In this document: piece after piece, positions 1 to 7,183 of the stretch
How the letters are laid out: each line of letters opens with the position of its first letter
Position numbering within the stretch: position 1 is the first letter of the stretch
Assembly: GCA_019057975.1 (NCBI GenBank)
Contig: JAHLWJ010000048.1
Span: 1 to 19,743, forward strand
Source of the DNA: Promethearchaeota archaeon
GTDB lineage: Archaea; Asgardarchaeota; Lokiarchaeia; Sigynarchaeales; SOKP01
Length of the DNA: 19,743 nucleotides
Direction of reading: 5' to 3'
Notes under the pieces: generated by a model
What the model saw: only the letters and a program-made list of their open reading frames with translations
The model's database searches: none
Told to the model about the DNA's origin: nothing
Translations under genes and position numbers: made by a program

Positions 1-504
1 AAGAAAAAAATCATAGTTAACGATGTAAGTTGCTTAAAAACTGATCCTGGTTTAGTTGATTTTATTGTGGAGAATGGTCTGCCAATAATCTTAATGGCGT
101 CAAAGAAAGTTCCAGGAGATTTGCTAACTATAACGGAAATTATACATGAACTTAATAAAACTTTTGAATTACTCGAACGAAAAGGATACGACCAAAAAAA
201 AATCATTATCGATCCTGGAATTGGAAGATGGATAGATGAAAAAACTCCTGAGTTTGACTTGAAAATCATAGGAAATTTGGATAAACTTCGATCTCTTAGA
301 AAACCGATATTAGTAGCAATCTCCAGAAAATCGTTTATAGGTGCTGCCTTAAATATCACAGAACCAGAAAAGAGACTAAATGGGTCTCTGTCAGCAACAG
401 CTATAGCTGTTTATAAAGGAGTACATATAATCCGTACTCACGACGTAAATCAACAGTTGATGGAAATCATAAAAATTGCCGAGAAAATAAGAAAAAGTGA
501 ATAG
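1..504 (+). CDS. folP: Dihydropteroate synthase, C-terminal part (cut by window start)
   Basis: This is the C-terminal part of a pterin-binding TIM-barrel enzyme that joins p-aminobenzoate (or an aryl analogue) to a dihydropterin diphosphate in folate or tetrahydromethanopterin-type cofactor synthesis. The frame is open from base 1, so the start lies outside the window. Family motifs appear in order: NDVS near the edge, DPGIG at 211-225, ISRKSFIG (phosphate/PABA site) around 322-345, and RTHDV near 433-447. The residues from NDVS onward number about 160, as expected for the second half of a DHPS of about 270 residues. The stop is TAG at 502-504. A second, 5'-truncated copy of the DPGIG region lies at the far end of the window. 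Family identity is firm; the exact aryl substrate in this archaeon is not known. Confidence 0.88.
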   Translation, partial: KKKIIVNDVSCLKTDPGLVDFIVENGLPIILMASKKVPGDLLTITEIIHELNKTFELLERKGYDQKKIIIDPGIGRWIDEKTPEFDLKIIGNLDKLRSLRKPILVAISRKSFIGAALNITEPEKRLNGSLSATAIAVYKGVHIIRTHDVNQQLMEIIKIAEKIRKSE

Positions 505-689
505 ATCTCGCATAATTTCTCATAAAAAATTGAGGTATATGAAAAGCTTCAAAACTATAAAATCAATCATCCTAAAAAGAAAATGAATTTTCAAAAGAAA
601 AAAATGAATATTTATGGAAATTTGTTTATCTCCTCCACTAATTGACGATTTAAGGTGAAAAAAGGGCAGGACTATTAGAATTTTCGCTT

Positions 690-872
690 ATGAAAGACGA
701 AATGGGAGAAAAACAGAAAAAACACATAAAATTATGGGACCAATTATTTAGAAAAAAAGCTGTTGTGACTCAAAACAACTACGATGTAGTAATGAACTAT
801 TTTTTAATCGTTTTTCATTCGATAACCCCAAAAATTCTTCATGCTCTACTTAAATTTCAAGGGGATGATTAA
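690..872 (+). CDS. Small hypothetical protein, doubtful
   Basis: A 60-codon ATG ORF lies in the gap between the dihydropteroate synthase and the cyclase-family gene. The product is a lysine-rich N-terminus (about 20 residues) followed by a mixed hydrophobic stretch. I recognise no family motif. A GGTGA at 655-659 is too far upstream to serve as its ribosome site, and nothing better precedes the ATG. It ends 30 bases before the next start, and that gene's TATA box lies just after its stop. It may be a real small protein or a chance ORF. The rest of 505-689 is A-rich with no other recognisable element. Confidence 0.22.
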   Translation: MKDEMGEKQKKHIKLWDQLFRKKAVVTQNNYDVVMNYFLIVFHSITPKILHALLKFQGDD

Positions 873-874
873 TC

Positions 875-884
875 TTTTATTATA
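875..884 (+). promoter_or_regulatory. TATA box for the cyclase-family gene, leaderless type
   Basis: The TTTTATTATA stretch is centred about 24 bases before the ATG at 903. Archaeal transcription starts about 25 bases after the TATA centre, so the transcript probably begins at or next to the start codon. No Shine-Dalgarno-like sequence precedes the ATG, which agrees with leaderless translation. Confidence 0.5.
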
Positions 885-902
885 TTTTTACTTCTTAGAA
901 GT

Positions 903-1706
903 ATGAAGTTTATTGATCTTTCAATACCTATTATAAATCCGGATGAAGAGGTTTTTGATCCTCCTCTTGGACAACCTCATATTGAATATGGAAATCACGA
1001 AAAAGGCGCTGAAGAAATGAGTTTTGTATTCTCTAGGCTCAATCCAAAGGAACATCTCCCCGATGGAAAAGGTTGGGCTACAGAATTAATTACCTTAGGT
1101 ACTCATAGTGGAACTCACATGGATGCACCTTGGCACTTTGCTCCCATTCAAGATCGACTCATTGGGGAAAGGAAAGCACATACAATAGACAAATTCCCTT
1201 TAGAATGGGGAATAGGACGACTAGTAGTTCTTGATTGCACGAATTATGAAGAAGGGTATGTCATGACACCAGAGGATGTGGATGGAAAGCTAGCTGACAT
1301 CGGACATACTTTAAAAGAAGGAGATATTCTTTGTATTCATACTAACGCTCCTAAATTTTATGGAACGAAGGATTACATTAATACAGGTGTAGGTGTAGGT
1401 AGAGATGCAACAATACATATCGTTAAACAAGGAGTTCATGTAGTTGGTATTGATGCATGGTCCTGGGATGCTCCATTTGCATTAACAGCAAAAAAATGGA
1501 AACAATCAATAAGGGAGAAAAATCCTAACTCATCAATTATTTGGGAAGGCCATTTTGCGGGAATAGAGTTGGGGTATTTTCAAATGGAGAAAATGAATAA
1601 TTTAGACAAAGTTCCTCCTGTAGGAGCCACAATATACTGTTTTCCCGTGAAAATCGCTAGAGCTAGCGCTGGTTGGGTAAGAGCCGTAGCAACTATTCCT
1701 GACTAA
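903..1706 (+). CDS. Cyclase-family metal hydrolase (kynurenine formamidase/isatin hydrolase-like)
   Basis: A 267-residue member of the cyclase family (COG1878), which hydrolyses amide or lactam-type bonds using a divalent metal held by a His-rich motif. The hallmark H-x-GTH-x-D-x3-H is present as H68, GTH72, D74 and H78. A second conserved block near the C-terminus has H217 and E222 (GHFAGIE), typical of the catalytic His/Glu pair. There is no signal peptide, so it is cytoplasmic. The start has a leaderless-type promoter. The next gene, BKACE, has its own promoter after a 333-base gap, so they are neighbours and not a strict operon. Characterised relatives act on N-formylkynurenine, isatin or other cyclic amides. 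With an importer and an M24-fold hydrolase nearby, a role in opening an amide or lactam of an imported compound is likely. The substrate is inferred, not seen. Confidence 0.85.
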   Translation: MKFIDLSIPIINPDEEVFDPPLGQPHIEYGNHEKGAEEMSFVFSRLNPKEHLPDGKGWATELITLGTHSGTHMDAPWHFAPIQDRLIGERKAHTIDKFPLEWGIGRLVVLDCTNYEEGYVMTPEDVDGKLADIGHTLKEGDILCIHTNAPKFYGTKDYINTGVGVGRDATIHIVKQGVHVVGIDAWSWDAPFALTAKKWKQSIREKNPNSSIIWEGHFAGIELGYFQMEKMNNLDKVPPVGATIYCFPVKIARASAGWVRAVATIPD

Positions 1707-1743
1707 GTTAGAAAGAAGTTCATAATGATAAACAAATCCTCTA

Positions 1744-1752
1744 TTTTTTTTT
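1744..1752 (+). terminator. T-run terminator after the cyclase-family gene
   Basis: Nine consecutive T's lie 38 bases after the stop codon, as in archaeal intrinsic termination, which relies mainly on T-tracts. Confidence 0.5.
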
Positions 1753-1890
1753 CCTTAACACAATTAATAGTCAATTTTTATAAATCATTTATTTAGTGAT
1801 AACTCTAAAAAGAATCTCGCTTTAAATAAAATCTCTCAAGAATTTAGGTCGATAACCCTCATTCTAACAATTTGATAAGTCACTATTTCC

Positions 1891-1909
1891 AGTTCCTCTC
1901 TGAGGAACT
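1891..1909. other. Compact perfect hairpin in the gap before BKACE
   Basis: AGTTCCTC and GAGGAACT form an 8-bp perfect stem with a 3-base TCT loop. It is G/C-richer than the surrounding AT-rich 1707-2039 gap. It lies about 130 bases before the BKACE start, upstream of its TATA box, so it could be an operator or an RNA end. The rest of the gap is AT-rich with no ORF of note. Confidence 0.4.
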
Positions 1910-2011
1910 TAATCTAACTTTAATTATTATTAGTTAAATTGAGTAAATCTTTTCTTTTTAAAATTTAAATATTATTAAACTTAATATTTTAATCAATAAA
2001 TCAAATAGTTA

Positions 2012-2022
2012 CAATATAAAAA
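2012..2022 (+). promoter_or_regulatory. TATA box for BKACE, leaderless type
   Basis: CAATATAAAAA is centred about 23 bases before the ATG at 2040. No ribosome-binding sequence stands before the start (ATTACAAAAATG), so a leaderless transcript is likely. Confidence 0.5.
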
Positions 2023-2039
2023 AAAGAGATATTACAAAA

Positions 2040-2930
2040 ATGTCAGAAGATAATCCAGAAAATAAGTTGGTTATTACAGCAGCATTAGCTGGTTCATTTC
2101 CATCTAAGCAAAATAATCCTAATGTTCCATATACCCCAGAGGAGTTTGGAGGTGAAGCAAAAAGATGTTATGATGCAGGTGCTGCAATTGTCCACATTCA
2201 TGCTCGAGATCCAGAAACAGGCTATCCCACTCATGATTTAGATTTAATAAAGGCAATATTAAAGAATATTAAATCAAAAGCTCCCGACTTAATAATCAAC
2301 ATAACCACGTCTATTGGTGAAGATGATCAACGAATAATTCCTATTCAAACATACAAACCACCTTTTGCTTCCCTAAATACAGCGTCTATGAATTATGCAG
2401 TAGGCAATTTTAAAACTGGCAAAGTTCTTTGGGGAGCAGGGAATATATTTGCAAATACTTTTGAAACAATTTTAGAATTTGCAAAAGAGATGAAAAAAGC
2501 AGGGACCAAGCCGGAGATTGAAATTTATGACTTAGGCGGTTTGTATAACATACTTTTCTTAAACAAACAAGAAGGAGTTTTTACGCACCCTCTTCATTTT
2601 CAATTTGTATGGGGCGTGCTTGGAGGGATTCCATTCACTCCAAAGAACCTCCTGTTATTGCTCGATTTAATACCTCCAGGTGCTACATGGAGCGTATGTG
2701 GTGTTGCTAAGCAACAATTTCAAGCAGGATTATGTGCTGTGGCGATGGGGGGCCATATTCGTGTCGGTTTAGAAGATAATATACGAGTTATAACAGGTGA
2801 ACTAGCTAAAGGAAGTTACGAACAAGTTGCATGGGCTAAAAGAGTGGCGGAGGATGCAGGACGGGATATTGCTCAAGGAGAAGAAGCTAGAAAAATTTTT
2901 CATCTGAAACAAGAACATGTGGTGCTATAA
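2040..2930 (+). CDS. Beta-keto acid cleavage enzyme (BKACE, DUF849)
   Basis: This 296-residue TIM-barrel enzyme belongs to the BKACE family (COG3246). Family members use zinc and acetyl-CoA to convert a beta-keto acid into acetoacetyl-CoA plus a shortened CoA ester; the lysine-fermentation enzyme Kce is the type case. Zinc ligands are visible as H52 and H54 (VHIHARDPETG), and the hallmark HIRVGLEDN carries R241, E245 and D246. These correspond to catalytic and metal residues of Kce. The length is typical. There is no signal peptide. BKACE members act on 3-keto-5-aminohexanoate, dehydrocarnitine, beta-ketoadipate and others, and the subgroup cannot be assigned here. The neighbouring importer and CoA enzymes suggest it makes acetoacetyl-CoA from the carbon skeleton of an imported compound. 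Confidence 0.9.
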   Translation: MSEDNPENKLVITAALAGSFPSKQNNPNVPYTPEEFGGEAKRCYDAGAAIVHIHARDPETGYPTHDLDLIKAILKNIKSKAPDLIINITTSIGEDDQRIIPIQTYKPPFASLNTASMNYAVGNFKTGKVLWGAGNIFANTFETILEFAKEMKKAGTKPEIEIYDLGGLYNILFLNKQEGVFTHPLHFQFVWGVLGGIPFTPKNLLLLLDLIPPGATWSVCGVAKQQFQAGLCAVAMGGHIRVGLEDNIRVITGELAKGSYEQVAWAKRVAEDAGRDIAQGEEARKIFHLKQEHVVL

Positions 2931-2970
2931 TATTTCATGCAGCCTTTAGACGATCAAAAACAACTTACAA

Positions 2971-2985
2971 TTATTTTTATTTTTT
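2971..2985 (+). terminator. T-rich terminator after BKACE
   Basis: A T-rich tract (13 of 15 bases) begins 41 bases after the stop codon. It has no strong hairpin and fits an archaeal T-tract terminator. Confidence 0.4.
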
Positions 2986-3027
2986 AATAGGTTCTTCTTA
3001 TCTTCAGATATTTCTATTGAATACATC

Positions 3028-3067
3028 TTCTTAAAAACCTTAAGAACTTCTTAAAAATCTTAAGAAT
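3028..3067. repeat. Two tandem 20-bp repeats, each a dyad, upstream of the binding-protein promoter
   Basis: TTCTTAAAAACCTTAAGAAC is followed directly by TTCTTAAAAATCTTAAGAAT, with 18 of 20 bases identical. Each unit holds TTCTTAA and TTAAGAA arms around a 5-base spacer. The pair lies about 85 bases upstream of the TATA box at 3153, a position suited to an activator or a cooperative repressor site. No similar pair was noticed elsewhere in the window. Confidence 0.5.
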
Positions 3068-3142
3068 CACTTAAATTAGGTTATGCAAAGATTTTCTTGT
3101 TTGATATGGAAAATATTTAAATTTTTCTTGAATAAAAAAACA

Positions 3143-3214
3143 ATTATGAAAAGTTTAAATACTCTCGTATCGTATGATGAAATAAGTATGTTTAATCCAT
3201 ACTGTATATTTAAT
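3143..3214 (+). promoter_or_regulatory. Binding-protein gene promoter, nearly identical to the M24 gene promoter
   Basis: This 72-base block holds a purine-rich BRE-like GAAAAG and the TATA box TTTAAATA (3154-3161), with a predicted start near 3183. A dyad follows: AGTATG (3185-3190), a 7-base spacer, and CATACT (3198-3203). It matches the reverse complement of 6923-6994 at 68 of 72 positions, including exact runs of 36 and 31 bases. The dyad lies just after the predicted transcript start, where a bound repressor could block transcription. Confidence 0.75.
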
Positions 3215-3247
3215 AAAAAATAACAAGATACAACGGAGAGAATAAGA

Positions 3248-5383
3248 ATGAAAAGATTTACAAAAAATTTAGTCTTACTTTTGATCGTTAGTACTTTAGT
3301 TATACCATTTATCCCAGTTATAGCAGAACCTAAATCCGCTCAAGAAGATAAAGTGGTCTTTAGGTATGGTGTCCAAATATCTCCCGCAGGAGGAGATTGG
3401 GACCCAGCAATTCGTCGTGCATCTAACGCTGATTCGGCCCGTTTCCCTAGCCTAGAGGGTTTTGTAAGATATCCTGCTTATTGGAATGGCGATATCGCTG
3501 ATTTACAACCATGGCTCGCAACCGATTGGACATTCGAATTTTGGCCACAAGAAAATAATTCAAAAGGATTTGTTAATAGAGCAGGGATTAAGTCGACTAC
3601 TTTAACATTGCGAGAAAATGTAACCTTCCATGATGATTCACAATGGAACGCAACGGTAGCAAAGTGGAATCTGGATCGAATCATAATAGTTTCGGGTAAT
3701 TTAACAGGAAGGGGTAATACACAATATTTATCTGATTTTTGGGAAGATGCAAGTGATTATCTCCCTTTTTATACTCCAGGTTGGAATATGTCATCTTATA
3801 TTGACAAAATGCCTTCCTATAATGGCATGGTTGCAACTATTCCTCAATTAAACGGTACTTTTCCTAAAATTAAGAATATAACCATCATAGACGCGGGAGG
3901 ACCCAATGGAGGGGGAACAATCAAAATCAACTATAATGATTGGGCTTCTTTTTCAGTCTGGGAGGTTTTAGCTACTAATCCTCAACATTATATATTGATG
4001 ATATCGATGGAGGCTTATAATGATTATTGGGATAGGCCAATTTTAGGTTTTGGAGAAAATCCCGCCTTTCCTCAGGATGAAACCTTCAAACACTTGGTTG
4101 GAACGGGGCCATATATATTTGATCATTGGACGGCCACAGGACCGACAACGGGAGGTTTAATGACAAAAAACGAGAATTATTGGAATAAAACCGCTCTTGA
4201 AAGTGTCGGTTGGTTCGAGATTGATGAAATACAATTTGTGTTATTTTCCGCTGATGCAGATGGTACGCAAGCACGTAATTTAGCTATGAAGTCTGGTGCA
4301 ATAGATTTTTCTCCCGACGTCAGTGGTTTTAATTTTGCTTATGACGAAGTTCTCGCTCAAGCTGATGTGACATATTATACAAACCCAATTGGAGATTATC
4401 CTATCGGAATTATATTGAATTGCATTAATGATACATATTGGAAGACATTATACGATGCTGGAACCCCGGGTATACCTCGCACCAATGGACTCCCTCGCTT
4501 AACCCGGAAAGCAATATCATACGCATTCGACTATGAAGGCTTTATGCAGACAGCTTATAATGGACGTGCGGATCGTATGAATAGTTATCTTGGTAAAGAT
4601 CAGCTCTATGCTAATCCAAGCATTCCCATAGCAAATTTTAACCTCACAATTGCACGACAAGCCATACTTGCTCAATATCCAGCTGAATGCGCTGCAAGAT
4701 TTCTTGATGAAAATAGTACAGCTCTAGATTGGACAGATGTTGCAAATTCAAATCCCATATACACGGTTGATTTCTATTGGGATATAACTTCGGTTCAGCA
4801 GGTTCTTAAGGATTATATGGGAACAGCTCTTAATAATATTGGACTTGCTTACTACGATGATCCTGCTCATGAATTACCTACTGTATGGGCACATATATTA
4901 ACTGGGGGAGCGTTTACTGCACAAATATGGGCATCGACTTGGGCTATAGCACCGAATGATATAGGTCACGCACATATTAATGCGTACTTCAAGTATCCAG
5001 GTCTATTTTCGATATATTATAACTTAGCTTTCAGTTATCTTGATAATGTCACAGACTGGATAGATCAAATCTATTTCTCTAATAGCAGCACAAGACAAGC
5101 ACTATACGATAATATAGGTACCACACTACAAAACTACCAGTACCCATGGATGTGGGTATGCCATGGTAAATTTGGATACGTTTATAGGAGAGAATGGGAA
5201 GTACGTGAGTTTGAGTTCTATCATGGAATGCCAACGATTGTTGGAGATCTTACCCATATAAAGTGGGTAGGATGGGAAGCACCCATACCTGAAATACCCG
5301 GATTTTCGATGTATATCACATTAGCTGTTTCGGTTACTACAACTGTTGGAATTATTTACATAATGATGAGAAAAAGAAAGTAA
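3248..5383 (+). CDS. Family 5 solute-binding protein of a peptide-type ABC importer, C-terminally anchored
   Basis: This 711-residue extracellular binding protein of the OppA/DppA class (SBP family 5) should capture the substrate and hand it to the OppBCDF-type transporter encoded at 7184-13399. It starts with a signal peptide (MKRF, a hydrophobic core, then cleavage near residue 27). It ends with a hydrophobic helix of about 20 residues and RKRK, an archaeal way of fixing binding proteins to the outer membrane face. There is no lipobox cysteine. Many N-x-S/T sequons and abundant W/Y suit a glycosylated surface protein. LTLRENVTFHDDSQWNATV near residue 120 is the classic SBP5 segment. GGAGAG at 3235-3240 stands 7 bases before the ATG. 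It is separate from the importer operon but shares its promoter sequence with the convergent M24 gene. Substrate unknown. Confidence 0.88.
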   Translation: MKRFTKNLVLLLIVSTLVIPFIPVIAEPKSAQEDKVVFRYGVQISPAGGDWDPAIRRASNADSARFPSLEGFVRYPAYWNGDIADLQPWLATDWTFEFWPQENNSKGFVNRAGIKSTTLTLRENVTFHDDSQWNATVAKWNLDRIIIVSGNLTGRGNTQYLSDFWEDASDYLPFYTPGWNMSSYIDKMPSYNGMVATIPQLNGTFPKIKNITIIDAGGPNGGGTIKINYNDWASFSVWEVLATNPQHYILMISMEAYNDYWDRPILGFGENPAFPQDETFKHLVGTGPYIFDHWTATGPTTGGLMTKNENYWNKTALESVGWFEIDEIQFVLFSADADGTQARNLAMKSGAIDFSPDVSGFNFAYDEVLAQADVTYYTNPIGDYPIGIILNCINDTYWKTLYDAGTPGIPRTNGLPRLTRKAISYAFDYEGFMQTAYNGRADRMNSYLGKDQLYANPSIPIANFNLTIARQAILAQYPAECAARFLDENSTALDWTDVANSNPIYTVDFYWDITSVQQVLKDYMGTALNNIGLAYYDDPAHELPTVWAHILTGGAFTAQIWASTWAIAPNDIGHAHINAYFKYPGLFSIYYNLAFSYLDNVTDWIDQIYFSNSSTRQALYDNIGTTLQNYQYPWMWVCHGKFGYVYRREWEVREFEFYHGMPTIVGDLTHIKWVGWEAPIPEIPGFSMYITLAVSVTTTVGIIYIMMRKRK

Positions 5384-5399
5384 CTAACGAAAATTTTAA

Positions 5400-5412
5400 T
5401 TTTTTTTTTTTT
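5400..5412 (+). terminator. T-tract terminator of the binding-protein gene
   Basis: Thirteen consecutive T's begin 17 bases after the stop codon of the binding-protein gene, a strong archaeal T-tract terminator. Confidence 0.65.
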
Positions 5413-5530
5413 AAATTAATACACTAGAACAATTGTTTTTTCTAATAATAAAGAGATTTATTCCTTTTTAAGCTTAAAATTACTATTATTATTAATATAT
5501 TGCTTAAGCTATTTTATTAATAGTTTTTTT

Positions 5531-5540
5531 AAAAAAAAAA
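5531..5540 (-). terminator. T-tract terminator of the M24 gene
   Basis: Ten A's on the plus strand read as ten T's for the minus-strand transcript, about 109 bases after the M24 stop. Seven T's directly before them on the plus strand could also end plus-strand read-through. Confidence 0.45.
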
Positions 5541-5549
5541 GAATCCTTT

Positions 5550-5586
5550 ATTCAGTTGAAATTGTCGTCTACACATTCAACTGAAT
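5550..5586. other. Inverted repeat between the convergent genes
   Basis: ATTCAGTTGAA (5550-5560) and TTCAACTGAAT (5576-5586) are perfect 11-base inverted arms around a 15-base loop. They lie between the two convergent stops. The minus-strand transcript would form the stem just before its T-tract at 5540-5531, so it may support termination or protect the 3' end. Confidence 0.5.
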
Positions 5587-5648
5587 TTTATCAGGATGAA
5601 TTTTAATAGTGAAAGTGCCAGATTCGATGTATATTATTTTGACTATAT

Positions 5649-6896
5649 CTAAATTGGAACTATACGTAGTTTACTGATTGGATATTTATTAAAGTTCTCA
5701 TAACCATTTTGTGTGAAGACACCTGAGGAACCGACCCAAAGACCTTTCTTTGTATTGGGAATCCTAACCCATATATGTAAAGTAACAGTGTGACCAGGTT
5801 TAAACTCGAAATCATGGTACATCTTTGCAAACATAACAGTACGAGTACCTGGGGCGGCTCCTGCTAACGGTGGCTGCATCATAAAACACCAACCAGCTAT
5901 TAATAAACTTGGTACTTGCTCAAAACCAGCATCATAAATTGGTTTAAGAAAATTATCAATATCTTTTCCTTTCATTCCTGGTTTTAGTTCGGAAACCAAA
6001 TTATCGTGAACCGTAGCTGCAACATTGAAAAGTCTTTTATACTCAGGTGTTGGATCACCGACAAACCAAGTTCCCCAGAGCTTTCCCCAGTAATTACCGT
6101 ATCCCAAACAAAACTCTGACATGAGCAAGTCGCCTACTCTCACTCGTTTACCTGTTGAATAAGGCGTAGGATAATAATATTCAGGATTTTCCATTGAGAA
6201 GGAACTGACATGACCGAATGGAAATGTTCCATAATGACGAACAGCTGTCAAATTCATTGCTCTTTGTAAATCTTTGTGTTTGATTCCAGGACGAGTCAAT
6301 TGAACTACCTCTTCTTGAGCAAGATCTGTTAAAGCTCCTGCACGCCTAAGGAGTGCAATTTCTTCTTCGCTTTTAATAAGTTGAAGAGCTTGAAACCAAG
6401 GATTAGCACTGACAATTTTCGCATCTGGAAGACTTTTATCCAAAATCTCACGCTGCTCCGTAAATAATGTAATGTCTCCAAATTGGGCTCCACCAGGACC
6501 AATAAGTCCAATCGTTCCTCTTTCGTATCCAAGATCTTTGATTTTCTGAATCGCATTTGGAAAAGCGTCTCCATCTTGTATATCTTTAACATAGGAAATG
6601 GTGGCTGCATTTACGCAATGATAATCTAAATTAATATACATTGTGGGTTCACCTTCTACTGGAACAGTAAGAAATGTTTCAAAAACATTTGCAAAACGGG
6701 TGAGATACTGAAGATGTATCTGACCAGGACTATTTCCTACCCCTACATGCCCATATACTAGAAGTATATCTATTCCTCTTTCTTTCATCTCCTTTCGGAC
6801 ATTTTTGTAACGTTGAGCCATTTCTTTATCCGAAAAATATGGTAAAAAGTTATTATCGGCAGATTCATCTATTATATCATAAATTTCTTTACTCAT
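5649..6896 (-). CDS. M24-fold hydrolase (creatinase/prolidase-like) lacking the metal ligands
   Basis: This 415-residue protein has the creatinase-type two-domain layout: an N-terminal domain of about 170 residues, then a C-terminal pita-bread domain. Metal-dependent M24 peptidases need two Asp, one His and two Glu. Aligned by eye to prolidase, those positions hold E261, K272, W336, H374 and G389, so the dinuclear metal site appears lost. Creatinase in the same fold also works without metal, splitting a C-N bond. H221 or H229 (HYGTFPFGH) could be the active-site His, but this is unproven. There is no signal peptide, so it is cytoplasmic. GAGAG precedes the ATG. It is transcribed toward the binding-protein gene from an almost identical promoter, so the two are probably co-regulated. 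Amidinohydrolase-like action on the imported compound is inference. Confidence 0.8.
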   Translation of the reverse strand: MSKEIYDIIDESADNNFLPYFSDKEMAQRYKNVRKEMKERGIDILLVYGHVGVGNSPGQIHLQYLTRFANVFETFLTVPVEGEPTMYINLDYHCVNAATISYVKDIQDGDAFPNAIQKIKDLGYERGTIGLIGPGGAQFGDITLFTEQREILDKSLPDAKIVSANPWFQALQLIKSEEEIALLRRAGALTDLAQEEVVQLTRPGIKHKDLQRAMNLTAVRHYGTFPFGHVSSFSMENPEYYYPTPYSTGKRVRVGDLLMSEFCLGYGNYWGKLWGTWFVGDPTPEYKRLFNVAATVHDNLVSELKPGMKGKDIDNFLKPIYDAGFEQVPSLLIAGWCFMMQPPLAGAAPGTRTVMFAKMYHDFEFKPGHTVTLHIWVRIPNTKKGLWVGSSGVFTQNGYENFNKYPISKLRIVPI

Positions 6897-6922
6897 TTTT
6901 ATCTCTCTATTAATTTTGCTAA

Positions 6923-6994
6923 ATTAAATATACAGTATGGATTAAACATACTTTGATAATCATACGATACGAGAGTATTTAAACTTTTCATAAT
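6923..6994 (-). promoter_or_regulatory. M24 gene promoter, inverted near-copy of the binding-protein promoter
   Basis: On the minus strand this holds GAAAAG, the TATA box TTTAAATA (6983-6976), and the AGTATG-n7-CATACT dyad (6952-6934). The predicted transcript start is near 6954, so the leader is about 58 bases. The only differences from 3143-3214 are four bases between the TATA region and the dyad. The 6995-7183 remainder up to oppF holds a small AGAAG-AAAA-CTTCT dyad (7007-7020) and nothing else clear. Confidence 0.75.
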
Positions 6995-7183
6995 AAAAAA
7001 TACACCAGAAGAAAACTTCTAATAAGTTCAAATTTAGAGGCCCTGCAGGTTTATTTACTCTAAAAAGTTCTTGGGTAACTCTCAATCCCATGGTAGTAAT
7101 ATTCGTTATTAGAAATATATTATCTATAGATCTAAGGATAGCTGGAAATAAATGACTAATTAAAATGCTACTTTACGAAGAAA

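Noticed and set aside
6996..7155. Plus-strand open frame between the M24 promoter and oppF
   Set aside because: About 50 codons free of stops, but the only ATG is near its end; no family recognised, so chance is the better explanation.
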